Shown here piece after piece: positions 54,405 through 63,631 of a DNA stretch of 64,000 nucleotides; the first letter of the stretch is position 1, and each line of letters begins with the position of its first letter. The position numbers and the translations under genes were made by a program. The notes below the pieces were generated by a model that saw only the letters and a list, made by a program, of their open reading frames with translations, ran no database searches and was not told the origin of the DNA. This DNA comes from Chondromyces crocatus (lineage in GTDB: Bacteria > Myxococcota_A > Polyangia > Polyangiales > Polyangiaceae): NCBI RefSeq assembly GCF_001189295.1, contig NZ_CP012159.1:7619001-7683000 (forward strand), read 5' to 3'.

Positions 54405-56021
54405 GTGAGCGCCACCTCTTCTACGCCCCCTCCCGATTCCGCCCTTTCTTCAAGTTCCCAAGAGAGCGCGCTGGCGCCTTCCACCTCGGACGAGCGCGGA
54501 AGCTCGGAAAGCCCAGACGCCCACGACGCTCCTCCGTGGCTCTCGCCAAGAGCGCAGCTCGTCCTCGGCCTGCTGCTCCCCGTCCTGCTCACGCTCCTCT
54601 GCGCCGCGCGCGTCTGGTCGTTCACCGTGGACGACGCGTACATCTCCTACCGCTACGCGGAGAACCTCGCCCGGGGTGAAGGCCTGGTCTACAACCCGGG
54701 CGAACGGGTCGAGGGCTACACCAACTTCCTCTGGACCGTTCTCCTCGCTGGCGCGGCCACGCTCGGCCTCTCCGTCGATACAGCCGCCAAGATCCTCGGC
54801 GTCACCAGTGCGTGCGCCGCCCTGTGGCCGACCTACCTGCTCTCCCGGCGACTCCGGCCGTTCACCAACGTCCCCTGTCTTGCCACCTGGCTGCTCGCCA
54901 CCAGCTTTCTCGTCACGGGGTACGCCGTCTTCGGCCTGGAAACGCCGCTGTTTCTCCTGCTCGTCGTCGGCGGGACCGAGATCTTCCTGCGCGAAGAAGA
55001 CGCCGCTGCCGCAAGCTCAGCGCGCCGCTTGCCGCTCTCCGGGCTCGTCTTCGCCCTCGCGGCGCTCACCCGGCCCGAGGCGCCCCTCTTCCTCGGCATG
55101 CTGGTCCTCTGGCATCGCGACGCCCTCTTCACCCGGCGCAACCTGCTCCGCCTCCTCGCGTTCGCCCTCCCCGTCGTCGCCCATCTCGCGTTCCGCAAGG
55201 CCTACTACGGCGCCTGGGTCCCCAACACCCTCGCCGCGAAGACGGGCGACATCACCCAGCAGCTCCGCAGCGGCAGCGACTACCTTCGCAACTACCTCTC
55301 CCACGCCGGCCCAGCGATCTGGCTCGGCATCGGTTCGATCGCTGGCGCCCTCGTCCGCGGGCGACGCGACGCTCTGGCCATCGCATCCATCGCCATCCTG
55401 TTCGGCACCTACGTCCTCCTCGTCGGCGGCGACTGGATGCCCTACTTCCGCTTCCTCGCCCCCGCCGAGCCGTTCCTGTTCCTCCTCGTGGATGACGCCG
55501 CGCGCGCCCTCGCAGACCGACGCGAGCGCACCGCGCGCGTCGCCGTCCTCGGCTTCCTCTTCGTGGTCGCCCTCTGGCGCGCCGGCACGCTCAGCGCAGC
55601 CCAGGCCGGCATCCTCCGCAACGACAAGGGATTCTGGGACGATGCCGCCGGTCGCACCGCCCAGTGGTTCGTCGACAACACCGAACCCGGCCCCATCGCC
55701 GTCGCCGACATCGGCTACATCGGCTACCGCACCGGCTATCCCATCGTCGACATGCTCGGCCTGCTCAACACCGACGTGTCTCACCTGCCGGGCGGCTACA
55801 CCCGCAAGACGGGAGCCGGCTACACCGACATCGTCTTCGGCAAGAACCCGCGCTACTTCGTGATCATCGCCTCGGGCACCGACTGCAAGAACCCCACGGT
55901 CCCCTCGTCGCGCGTCTCCACGAGCGATCCTCGCTTCCGCAAGGACTACCGCCTGCGCCACCCCATGCAGCTCCGCGGCGGCGCGGCGTGGTGCATCTAC
56001 GAGAAGACGAAGTGGCCTTGA
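54405..56021 (+). CDS. GT-C family membrane glycosyltransferase
   Basis: A 538-residue protein with a disordered N-terminus of 45 residues and about ten membrane segments. The periplasmic loop after the first segment carries [20 protein letters not shown] and [15 protein letters not shown], with the Asp pair typical of lipid-linked sugar-dependent GT-C enzymes; the motif pattern recalls mycobacterial AftB-like proteins. The C-terminal part is a soluble domain ([20 protein letters not shown]). It should transfer a sugar from polyprenyl phosphate to an extracytoplasmic acceptor. The start is a GTG. The acceptor is unknown. Confidence 0.8.
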   Translation: MSATSSTPPPDSALSSSSQESALAPSTSDERGSSESPDAHDAPPWLSPRAQLVLGLLLPVLLTLLCAARVWSFTVDDAYISYRYAENLARGEGLVYNPGERVEGYTNFLWTVLLAGAATLGLSVDTAAKILGVTSACAALWPTYLLSRRLRPFTNVPCLATWLLATSFLVTGYAVFGLETPLFLLLVVGGTEIFLREEDAAAASSARRLPLSGLVFALAALTRPEAPLFLGMLVLWHRDALFTRRNLLRLLAFALPVVAHLAFRKAYYGAWVPNTLAAKTGDITQQLRSGSDYLRNYLSHAGPAIWLGIGSIAGALVRGRRDALAIASIAILFGTYVLLVGGDWMPYFRFLAPAEPFLFLLVDDAARALADRRERTARVAVLGFLFVVALWRAGTLSAAQAGILRNDKGFWDDAAGRTAQWFVDNTEPGPIAVADIGYIGYRTGYPIVDMLGLLNTDVSHLPGGYTRKTGAGYTDIVFGKNPRYFVIIASGTDCKNPTVPSSRVSTSDPRFRKDYRLRHPMQLRGGAAWCIYEKTKWP

Positions 56022-56085
56022 GCTGCCCTCACCCAGACCCAGGTTCGCGCCGAGGGAGCCCTGCGCCCCACCGAGAGCCGCCCCA

Positions 56086-56622
56086 TCAGCAAGGGAACGG
56101 CACCTCGTCCTTCCCGGGAAGCAGCTCCCCCGTCGTCTGATCCAGCACGGCGATCATCTCGATCGCGTCTTCGCCATTGTCTCCGTAGTACCCGACGCGC
56201 ACCGACAGCGTGTGGAACCCCAGCCCCCGGTAGAGCCACAGCGCCGCCGCGTTCGAGCGCCTCACCTCCAGCAGCAAGAGCCTCGCCTGGTGCTCCCGCG
56301 CGTAGGCGAACACCTCCTGCATCAGCAGCCGCGCCAGCCCCTGACGACGCGCCGCGGGCAGCGTCGCCACGTTCAGCACGTGGATCTCGTCCGCCACGTG
56401 CCACGCGATCACGAACGCCACCGCGTCCCCGCCACGCCGTGCCACCCAGCTCCGCGACCACGGTCGCGACAGCTCCTCCCGCACGGAGAACTGCGGATGA
56501 TCGAACGCCGAGAGCGCCACCCCATCGACCTCGTCGAGCCCCCCCGACTCGGACGACAGCCGCGTCACCGAGACCTCGCCCCCGGCGGGGCTCGACGTCA
56601 CTTCGCGGCCTCGGTCGGGCAA
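56086..56622 (-). CDS. rimI: GNAT acetyltransferase, RimI-like
   Basis: 178 residues with a GNAT fold: AFVIAWHVADEIHVLNVATL (strands 4 and 5), ARRQGLARLLM (acetyl-CoA-binding loop, R-x-x-G-x-A) and EVRRSNAAALWLYRGLGF, which matches the RimI pattern for the N-terminal acetylation of ribosomal protein S18. It overlaps the end of the vWA lipoprotein gene by 25 bases, so it is the last gene of this run. The RimI assignment is by motif; other GNAT substrates are possible. Confidence 0.8.
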   Translation of the reverse strand: MPDRGREVTSSPAGGEVSVTRLSSESGGLDEVDGVALSAFDHPQFSVREELSRPWSRSWVARRGGDAVAFVIAWHVADEIHVLNVATLPAARRQGLARLLMQEVFAYAREHQARLLLLEVRRSNAAALWLYRGLGFHTLSVRVGYYGDNGEDAIEMIAVLDQTTGELLPGKDEVPFPC

Positions 56623-57776
56623 CCCGACACGATCTGCACCTCGCGCACCTGACCGAGCTTCAGCGCCTCACACGCGTCTCCCGTCAGCTCCACCACGGTC
56701 GGCGAGGTCCACCTCCACCCGTTCTCCTCGCCGTAAGGAAGCACCTTCCCGTCGAGGTACACGTTCGTCATCCCCTCCTCCGGAGGCTCCGATTGCAGAT
56801 CGAACGCGCACGAGATCACCCCGCCCGCGATCTCTGCCAGCACGCCGCCCAGCGAGCCCAGATCATCCACCTTGTAGTAGAACGGGCTCACGAACTGCGG
56901 CGCACCCCCAGCGACCGCGAGCTGATCCAGCACCCCGCCGTACACCTCGCTCCCGGGGATGCCGATCACGTAGACGGTGATCCCGCGCGCCGCGAGCGCC
57001 GACACCGCGGCCACGGCGTTCGCCCGGTCCACGCACCCCGACGGTCCTGCGAGCCCCTGAGGGCTACAGCAAGTCGAGCCGCAGGCCCCCTCCACATACG
57101 GGATGCAGTCGCTCGCCGAGCACGACGCCTCGTAGTTGCAGTTCGGCCCCCCGTCGGTCGCGAGCACCACGATCGTCCGCCCTTCCAGCGCAGCGAGCCC
57201 TGGCGTCAGCGCCTCCAGCGTCGCTGCGAGCGGTGTCCCGCCCAGCGGACTCACCGACAGCGCCCCCTCGAGCGCCCGCGTCGTCGGCCCCTTCCCTTGC
57301 CCCTTCACGTACGGGTCTCCGGGCCGGACCGCCAGGACCTCCCCCCCGACCCCGCAACCGTCCTCGCCGCCGCCTCCGATCGGGAACACCGCGCCACCGA
57401 CGTTGATCAGCGACCCCAGCTGACGCACCAGGTTCACCGCGGCGCCTTGCACCCGCTGGTACCGGGTCGTTCCCGAGCCGGCCGACGTCGACATGCTCCC
57501 CGACGCATCGATCAGGAAGTAAATGTTCGACACCTCGCGCACCGGCTGGTGGATCTGGTTCCCGCAGTACCCCTCGGAGTCCAGCGGAGGCGGGCTCGTC
57601 CCCTCCCCCAGATCGATCCCATCACCGTCGGGCGGCTTGATCACCGTGCCCGGACGTGGACCCCCCAGCTCCTCCTCGGAGCAGGCTCCCAACCCGATGG
57701 TCAGCGCGAGCGCGCCCAGCCCCCCCAGCACCGCCCCGGCGATCCCACGCCTCCCGATCTCGCCCAGCGCGCCCAT
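56598..57776 (-). CDS. von Willebrand factor A-domain lipoprotein
   Basis: A lipoprotein signal ends at GLGAC (residue 32). The vWA domain (about 85-305) has IYFLIDASGSMS with the metal-binding DxSxS and an ATDGG segment for the third MIDAS loop. Ten or more Cys residues in CNYEASCSASDCIPYVEGAC and nearby suggest disulphide bonding outside the cytoplasm. It probably binds protein partners at the cell surface. It starts 12 bases after the DinG-like gene ends. Confidence 0.85.
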   Translation of the reverse strand: MGALGEIGRRGIAGAVLGGLGALALTIGLGACSEEELGGPRPGTVIKPPDGDGIDLGEGTSPPPLDSEGYCGNQIHQPVREVSNIYFLIDASGSMSTSAGSGTTRYQRVQGAAVNLVRQLGSLINVGGAVFPIGGGGEDGCGVGGEVLAVRPGDPYVKGQGKGPTTRALEGALSVSPLGGTPLAATLEALTPGLAALEGRTIVVLATDGGPNCNYEASCSASDCIPYVEGACGSTCCSPQGLAGPSGCVDRANAVAAVSALAARGITVYVIGIPGSEVYGGVLDQLAVAGGAPQFVSPFYYKVDDLGSLGGVLAEIAGGVISCAFDLQSEPPEEGMTNVYLDGKVLPYGEENGWRWTSPTVVELTGDACEALKLGQVREVQIVSGCPTEAAK

Positions 57777-57788
57777 TCCCGGAGCGTA

Positions 57789-60104
57789 TCACCGCACCTT
57801 CGGCGCGGCCCCCGCGAAAGGCAGCACGCCCTGGCGCTCCGCCTCGTCGAGCACTCCCTCGTCGCCGCGTCGCCCGGTGCGCCGCGCGGTGCTCGGCGTC
57901 GACGGCCCAGCTTCCCCTCGCCACCCCGCGCTCCGCTCCCGCGATCCCTCTGCGTCCCGCTCCCGCGATCCCCCCGCGTCCCGCATGCGCGCATCTCCCA
58001 CGACCCCGAGCCGCTCCCAGAACGCGCGCACGTCCTCCAGCCGCTCGGTCCGCGGCGCAGGCGGCAGGCTGTCGAGCAGCACCCGCCCGTAGCCTCGCGT
58101 CCGCACCCGCCGATCGAGGATCGCCACCACCCCCTGATCGGTCCGCGTCCGGATCAGCCGACCGAACCCCTGCTTCAGCGTGATCGCCGCCTGCGGCACG
58201 CTGTACTCCAGGAACGGCGCCCGCCCTTGCGCCTCCAGCGCTGCACAGCGCGCCGCCACCACCGGGTCCGACGGCACCGCGAACGGCAGCTTCTCGATCA
58301 CCACCAGCCGCAGCGCCTCCCCGGGCACGTCCACTCCCTCCCAGAAGCTCATCGTCGCCACCAGCACCGCGTCCCGCGCCGCCCTGAACCGCCGCAAGAG
58401 CGCCCCCTTCGGCGCCTCCCCTTGCACCAGCGGCGGCTCTGGCAGCCGCTCCCGCAGCGCGTGCGCGAACGCCGAGAGCGAGCGGTTCGACGTGCAGAGC
58501 ACGAACGCTCCGCCCCCCGACATCGCCACCAGCGCGCACGTCCGCTCCACCGCGCGCGCGATGAACGCCCCGTCCGACACCTCCGGCAGATCCCGCGGCG
58601 TATAGAGCAGCGACGACCGCGCGTAGTCGAACGGCGACGGCACCTCCAGCTCCTCCACCGGCACCGTCACCCGATCGTCGAGCCCCATCCGCGCCCGCAG
58701 GAACTTGAACCGCCCGCTCGTGGTCCCTCCGCTCGTGGTCCCACCGCTCGCCGGTCCCCCGCTCCCCGCGCTCACCTCGCTCGATCCGAACCCCCCCGTG
58801 GTCAACGTCGCGCTCGTCAGCACCACCGACCCGATCCGCTCGAACACCTGATCCCGGAAGATCCAGCCGAGATCCACCGGCGAGGCCCCCACAGCGATGT
58901 CCGCCCGCGAGAGCGCCGCATCCCGCCCGGCCGCGCTCCGCCCACGCGCCTCGGCCCAGGTCACCTGGTTCGCCACCGGGTCCACGATCTTCGCCGCGTC
59001 TTCACGCATCTGCGTCGCCCGCTGCGACACGAGCCGCACCGCCTCGTCCGCGGTCACGTCGGCCGCGTAGTTCGCCAGCGCCTCCAGCCCATCGTCGAGC
59101 CGGTGGTAGGCGGCCAGCAGACTCCCCGTCCACACGTCGTGCGGCAGCGGGATCCTCCCCTCTCCGCGCACGTCCGCCACCACCGCCGTCTGCGCGAGCT
59201 CCCCGAAGAGGAGCTCCGACGACGCCCGCAGCGCCTGCGTCAGCGACGCCCCTTGCCCTCCACCGAACACCCGATCGGTGAGCCCGGCCGCGAGGAACGC
59301 CCGGTCCGCGTCCCGCAGCATCGCCTCCACCCGCGCCCGCGACAGCCGCACCCCGAAGAAGGATGTCGCGATCTCCTCGAGCTGGTGCGCCTCGTCGAAG
59401 ATCACCGCGTCGTACGCCGGCAGCGCCCGCGCCCCTGCGAACCCCCGCTTCGCCGCCGCCATCTTCACCGCCAGGTCCGCGAAGAACAGGTGGTGGTTCA
59501 CGATGAGCAGCCGCGCCTCCTCGGCCTCGCGCCGCATCGACGTGACGAAGCACGCCTCGTTGTACTCGCACGACGATCCCAGGCGCGTGTCGCTCGACGA
59601 CGACACCTCCCGCCAGATCGGGTCCCCCTCGGCCAGCGAGACCAGCTCCGCCACGTCGCCCGTCTCGGTCTCCTTGGCCCAGGCCTCGATCAAGGGCAGC
59701 GCCCGCCGCACCTCCGAGCGCCCCGCCTCCGGGCTGTTGCGCAGCTCGTTGTACCGGCGCAGGCACAGGTAATTGCCGAGCCCCTTCACCAGCGCCGCCT
59801 GCGGGTTCAGCCCCAGGTTCTGCGCGATGAGCGGCAGATCCTTCGTGTAGATCTGGTCCTCCAGCGCCTTCGTCGCCGTCGAGACCACCACCTTCCGACC
59901 GCTCAGGATCGCGGGCACCAGGTACGCCAGCGTCTTGCCCGTCCCCGTCCCTGCCTCGCAGAGCAGCACACGATCCCCGGCCAGCGCGCGCTCCACGGCG
60001 CTCGCCATCGCGAGCTGCCCCTCGCGCTCCTCGTAGCGCTCCAACGCCGACGCGAGCGGCCCACCCGGGCCGAGCAGACCCGCCGAACGGCCCGACGCCA
60101 TCAT
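57789..60104 (-). CDS. DinG/YoaA-like superfamily 2 DNA helicase
   Basis: 771 residues. Walker A is EAGTGTGKTLAY, motif Ia STATKALEDQIY, the DEAH-box is VIFDEAHQLEEI, and the C-terminal motifs include TMSFWEGVDVPGE and KQGFGRLIRT (motif VI). Between them lies the expected iron-sulphur region: NYLCLRRY, then GSSCEYNEACF. Only three Cys ligands are visible; a position where many homologs have a Cys reads RLG. These enzymes are 5'-3' helicases that resolve damaged or R-loop DNA. The C-terminal 80 residues contain imperfect GSRERDAEGSRERSAG repeats. Confidence 0.9.
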   Translation of the reverse strand: MMASGRSAGLLGPGGPLASALERYEEREGQLAMASAVERALAGDRVLLCEAGTGTGKTLAYLVPAILSGRKVVVSTATKALEDQIYTKDLPLIAQNLGLNPQAALVKGLGNYLCLRRYNELRNSPEAGRSEVRRALPLIEAWAKETETGDVAELVSLAEGDPIWREVSSSSDTRLGSSCEYNEACFVTSMRREAEEARLLIVNHHLFFADLAVKMAAAKRGFAGARALPAYDAVIFDEAHQLEEIATSFFGVRLSRARVEAMLRDADRAFLAAGLTDRVFGGGQGASLTQALRASSELLFGELAQTAVVADVRGEGRIPLPHDVWTGSLLAAYHRLDDGLEALANYAADVTADEAVRLVSQRATQMREDAAKIVDPVANQVTWAEARGRSAAGRDAALSRADIAVGASPVDLGWIFRDQVFERIGSVVLTSATLTTGGFGSSEVSAGSGGPASGGTTSGGTTSGRFKFLRARMGLDDRVTVPVEELEVPSPFDYARSSLLYTPRDLPEVSDGAFIARAVERTCALVAMSGGGAFVLCTSNRSLSAFAHALRERLPEPPLVQGEAPKGALLRRFRAARDAVLVATMSFWEGVDVPGEALRLVVIEKLPFAVPSDPVVAARCAALEAQGRAPFLEYSVPQAAITLKQGFGRLIRTRTDQGVVAILDRRVRTRGYGRVLLDSLPPAPRTERLEDVRAFWERLGVVGDARMRDAGGSRERDAEGSRERSAGWRGEAGPSTPSTARRTGRRGDEGVLDEAERQGVLPFAGAAPKVR

Positions 60105-60123
60105 GTCCGAGGCTCCTCGCTGT

Positions 60124-60549
60124 TTACTGGGGCCCGGCGGACCGGTGAAGCGTCAGCGCGAACCTGATCTCGCTGATCGCCGCATCGATCGACTCGACCG
60201 GCTTCTCGAACTGCACCTCGTACCACGTGTCGATGGTGCGCTCACCGTCCCCGGGATCCCGCACCTCCCGCAGCGCGCTCTCCGTCTCGCGGAAGCCACG
60301 CGAGAGCGCTGCCTCCCCGAGCCTGCGGGCCCGCTCGAAGAGCTGGTCCTCGGGCACGCCGGGAAAATCGGTACGCTGGGCCCGCACCACGAAGCCGACC
60401 TTCGGCCCCTGGGCGTCCACGAAGATGCCAGAGTCCATCAGCAGGTTCTCCCGGACACGCTCTGCGATGTGAACCACATCGCCTCGGGTCCGGTAGACCT
60501 CGGCTCCAGCATCACGAAGGGCTCTCTTGATCTCCGCGGGCGTCGTCAT
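60124..60549 (-). CDS. Conserved hypothetical protein, 141 aa
   Basis: A soluble protein starting MTTPAEIKRALRDAG. It has an alternating helix-strand pattern with IFVDAQGPKVGFVVRAQRTD and TIDTWYEVQFEKPV. The frame extends 17 residues upstream, but the ATG at 60549 gives better composition. No catalytic motif is evident. It ends 19 bases before the DinG gene and probably shares its transcript. Confidence 0.65.
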   Translation of the reverse strand: MTTPAEIKRALRDAGAEVYRTRGDVVHIAERVRENLLMDSGIFVDAQGPKVGFVVRAQRTDFPGVPEDQLFERARRLGEAALSRGFRETESALREVRDPGDGERTIDTWYEVQFEKPVESIDAAISEIRFALTLHRSAGPQ

Positions 60550-60601
60550 CGTCCGTTCGGTTCGCGAACTCCCCCCACCTCCACTGTAGGACAAGTCCAT
60601 C

Positions 60602-61000
60602 TCAGTTTTGAGACCGCCTCGTCAAGGTCCCACTCGTCGAGGTCCCCCCAGCGGCACGGCGACGGCTCGCCACGTCGTCGTTCGGTGGCTCGGGACCGTC
60701 CGCCAGCGCCGGAATGATGCTGGCAGGGTCCTCCACCTCATCGTCCACATCGAGATAAGCGATGCCGACGATGGCGCCGTCTGGCTCCTCCTGGATCCAG
60801 ACGATGCGGCCTGGCCGGGGCTCGGCGGCGCCGACCCCGACGTGGATGACCGCGCCGAGCTCGAGCGACTCCTCTACGATGGCACGGATGCCCCCGTAGC
60901 TCTGGTTGAGGGTCCACCCATCGACCGCGCGGCCTTGAACGAGAAACCTCGCTCGCTCGCTGCTTTCGCGGCGAGCCGCTCGGCGCCGGGTGGCATGCAT
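60602..61000 (-). CDS. PilZ-domain protein, candidate c-di-GMP receptor
   Basis: The domain opens with RRRAARRESSERARF, containing the R-x-x-x-R motif, and has NQSYGGIR fitting the (D/N)-x-S-x-x-G motif about 25 residues later; these two motifs bind cyclic di-GMP. The ATG at 61000 places the motif at the N-terminus, as usual for stand-alone PilZ proteins; the open frame extends 50 residues further upstream without family features. The C-terminal 40 residues are charged and probably disordered. Confidence 0.7.
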   Translation of the reverse strand: MHATRRRAARRESSERARFLVQGRAVDGWTLNQSYGGIRAIVEESLELGAVIHVGVGAAEPRPGRIVWIQEEPDGAIVGIAYLDVDDEVEDPASIIPALADGPEPPNDDVASRRRAAGGTSTSGTLTRRSQN

Positions 61001-61172
61001 CCCGGGGATCGCCTGGGACGATGGTGGCGTGAGGGTTCTTCGTCGAATCACAGGTAAATCAACATAGCACCGCGCGTGCCCAGCCGCCCTCTCGGGGGGC
61101 ACCCGGGAGCAAAAGCGCGACGCGCCACGGACGGGCGCGCTCGCTCTCATTGCTGTCTACGCCGCGGTTTTC

Positions 61173-61682
61173 TCAGTGATCGTGGGCGTGGTCGGGCTGG
61201 TGGCCGGACCCATCCGACGGCTCGTCGTACACCGTGACGGCTTCCAGGATGGAGAATTGCTCACGCTTGATGCCCACGCCCCGGTCGGAGAAGTGCAAAT
61301 CGTTCTCCTCCAGGTTCGCCCGGACACGCGCGATGAAGAGGATGGGGTTGCCCTGCTGGGTGTAACCGAGCTGGACCAGGGTCGCCTTCGGCCACTTGCC
61401 GCCGTCGAACGTCAGCTCGCGGCGGAGGGTGTAGAACCCCTCCTTGGGCAGCTTCTGGAGGGTCTCGGCCCAGGTCAGCCCCCGGAACGTCAAGGGGGGC
61501 CCGTGAAAGTGCCAGCGGTTGTGGATGTTGTGATCGGGCGGGGTCACGGTGGGGAGGCCGCCGTCCGAGTGGTTGTGGAAAGAGACGATGATCCCGGCCG
61601 GGACCTTCTCCTCGTTCCCGGGCAGGGGCCGGGTGGTGAGGTACAGGCCGCAGTCAGGGAGCAGGGGCTTGGGTGACGCCAT
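61173..61682 (-). CDS. Hypothetical protein, 169 aa, His-rich tail
   Basis: The start follows GGAGGAG. The protein is soluble and beta-rich: IIVSFHNHSDGGLPTVTPPD near 31-50, HNRWHFHGPP near 54-63, LVQLGYTQQGNPILFIARVR near 101-120. The C-terminus is HQPDHAHDH, and the clustered His residues could bind metal. I do not recognise the family. Confidence 0.75.
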   Translation of the reverse strand: MASPKPLLPDCGLYLTTRPLPGNEEKVPAGIIVSFHNHSDGGLPTVTPPDHNIHNRWHFHGPPLTFRGLTWAETLQKLPKEGFYTLRRELTFDGGKWPKATLVQLGYTQQGNPILFIARVRANLEENDLHFSDRGVGIKREQFSILEAVTVYDEPSDGSGHQPDHAHDH

Positions 61683-61755
61683 GGCTAGGCTCCTCCTAAC
61701 CTCGCTCGGGAGCGCCGTAAAGACACGCCGACGCCCTCGTGCTAGCTAGCGTCCC

Positions 61756-63561
61756 GTGAACCGGCTCAGTCAGCTCATCACCGGAGCGGCGGTCATCGCC
61801 ATCGCGCTGGTCTTCGTCGTCAATTTCGGCCCGCAGACGGGCGCGCAGGGTCCGAGCATCGAGATCTCCTGCGCCGTCGAGGTGCACGGCAACTGCATCA
61901 AGTCCACCGAGTTCTGGGCGGCCTACCGCTTGATCGCGCCTCGCAACGCGGACGCCGAGCGCTTGAAGCAGCTCGGCCTGCGCCAGCTCGCGGCCGATGG
62001 GCTCTACGAGCGGTGGCTGCTCAACGAAGACGCCAAGCGCCTCGGGATCACCGTCTCCGACGACGACATCAACCAGGAGCTCGTCGCCGGCAGGGCGCAC
62101 GTGAGCTTGCCCGTCGACTCGCTCTCGTTCGAGCGCACGCGGCAGCTCACGTACATGCTCGGCCTGCCCGGCGACGGCGAGAACTTCCGCGTCCTCGACG
62201 TCCTCGATCGCAAGACGAAGAAGTTCGACAAGAAGCGGTACGAGCGCGACGTCCGCCTGATGACGAAGCTCAGCCCCTCCGACTTCCGCGACTTCCAGAA
62301 GCGGGAGCTGGTCGCGAGCCGGATGCGCGATCTGATCCGGGCGCGTGTGCGCGTGAGCGAGGACGAGGCTTACCAGACCTTCGCCCGCGAGCGTTCGACC
62401 CGCACCATCGACTACGTGCGCTTCGATCGCCGGTTCTACGCCGACCTGGTGGTCGACGCGTCCCCCACGGCGGTGCAGGCGTTCGCCGATCAGAACAAGG
62501 ACGAACTCGACAAGGTGTGGGAAGCGCGGAAGTCGCAGTACCTGCCGGAGTGTCGGGTGGCGCGCCACGTGCTCGCCCGGGTGAAGTCGGGCGAGGAGGA
62601 CGCCGAGGCCGAGAAGACCAAGGCGAAGGCGAAGATCGCCCGCGCCCAGGCCCTCCTGAAGGAGGGGGTGAGCTTCTCCGACGTGGCGAAGCGGCTCAGC
62701 GACGACACCAGCGCGTCGCGCGGTGGTGATCTGGGCTGCGTCTCGCGCGGCAAGATGGTGAAGCCGTTCGAGGACAAGCTCTTCGAGCTGAAGGTGGACG
62801 AGATCTCCGAGCCCGTGGAGAGCGAGTTCGGCTTCCACCTGATCCAGGTGACGCAGATCGCGTCCGGCGAGGACACCGAGAAGGTGGCCCGCGCGCAGCT
62901 CGCCCGTGAGCTGTTCCTGCAGCAGGAGGCGGATCGTCTGGCCGCAGAGGGTGCCAAGCAGGTGCTCGCCGCGACGTCCGGCGGCAAGCCGATCCAGGAG
63001 GCGCTCGACACCTACCTGGCGAACCTGACCGAGGCCGCCAAGGCAGCGAAGGGCGGCGACAAGAAGGGCCCGAAGCCCGCCGCGAAGCCGGAGACGAAGC
63101 CCGAGGCGAAGCCGGAAGGCGAGGCCGCCGCGGACGAGGTGAAGGAGAACGAGCAGTTCACGTTCGCGACGCACCCGCACCGGCCGTCGGTGGAGGCGAG
63201 CCTCCCGTTCGGCGCGAGCGGGACGGCGCTCCCCTCCGCACAGGACGGGGCCGGCACGACGCGGAAGATCTTCGAGCTGGCGAAGGTCGGCGATGTGCTG
63301 AAGGACATGGTGCAGCTCACCAACGGGTACGCGGTGGTGCAGCTCAAGGACATCACCGCCGTCACGGACGAGCAGTGGCAGAAGGACAAGGAGCTGTACC
63401 TGTCGGGGATGCGGACGGCGAAGCAGGCGGACGCCGTGCTCAACTACGTGCGACGTCTGAAGAGCACGCTGGGGAGCGAGGTGAAGTTCGATCGGCGTCT
63501 GACGACGGAGCCGAAGGGGAACGAGGGCGGCGAAGAGCCCCCCATGGGCGACATGGAGTGA
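61756..63561 (+). CDS. Periplasmic PPIC peptidyl-prolyl isomerase, SurA/PpiD-like
   Basis: 601 residues with an N-terminal membrane helix (AAVIAIALVFVVNFG) and a SurA-N-like helical chaperone region. The parvulin PPIC domain is near 270-370 (RVARHVLARVKSGEEDAEAE, RGGDLGCVSRGKMVKPFED, EFGFHLIQVTQI). A Lys/Pro/Ala-rich linker and a second, degenerate PPIC-like region follow. It should assist folding of outer-membrane and secreted proteins. The start is a GTG. It is followed 70 bases later by an M16 peptidase gene, a pairing that fits envelope quality control. Confidence 0.85.
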   Translation: MNRLSQLITGAAVIAIALVFVVNFGPQTGAQGPSIEISCAVEVHGNCIKSTEFWAAYRLIAPRNADAERLKQLGLRQLAADGLYERWLLNEDAKRLGITVSDDDINQELVAGRAHVSLPVDSLSFERTRQLTYMLGLPGDGENFRVLDVLDRKTKKFDKKRYERDVRLMTKLSPSDFRDFQKRELVASRMRDLIRARVRVSEDEAYQTFARERSTRTIDYVRFDRRFYADLVVDASPTAVQAFADQNKDELDKVWEARKSQYLPECRVARHVLARVKSGEEDAEAEKTKAKAKIARAQALLKEGVSFSDVAKRLSDDTSASRGGDLGCVSRGKMVKPFEDKLFELKVDEISEPVESEFGFHLIQVTQIASGEDTEKVARAQLARELFLQQEADRLAAEGAKQVLAATSGGKPIQEALDTYLANLTEAAKAAKGGDKKGPKPAAKPETKPEAKPEGEAAADEVKENEQFTFATHPHRPSVEASLPFGASGTALPSAQDGAGTTRKIFELAKVGDVLKDMVQLTNGYAVVQLKDITAVTDEQWQKDKELYLSGMRTAKQADAVLNYVRRLKSTLGSEVKFDRRLTTEPKGNEGGEEPPMGDME

Positions 63562-63631
63562 GGCGCGGACCGGGAGGGCATCCCCGTTGCCCTCCCGGAC
63601 GGCCCAGCAGTCCGCGACGCGAAGGACCGAC

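Noticed and set aside
56439-60167. A 1242-codon plus-strand open frame across the rimI, vWA and DinG genes
   Set aside because: It is extremely rich in Arg, Pro and His, has no domain, and lies antisense to three clear genes. Such frames are by-products of high GC at third codon positions.
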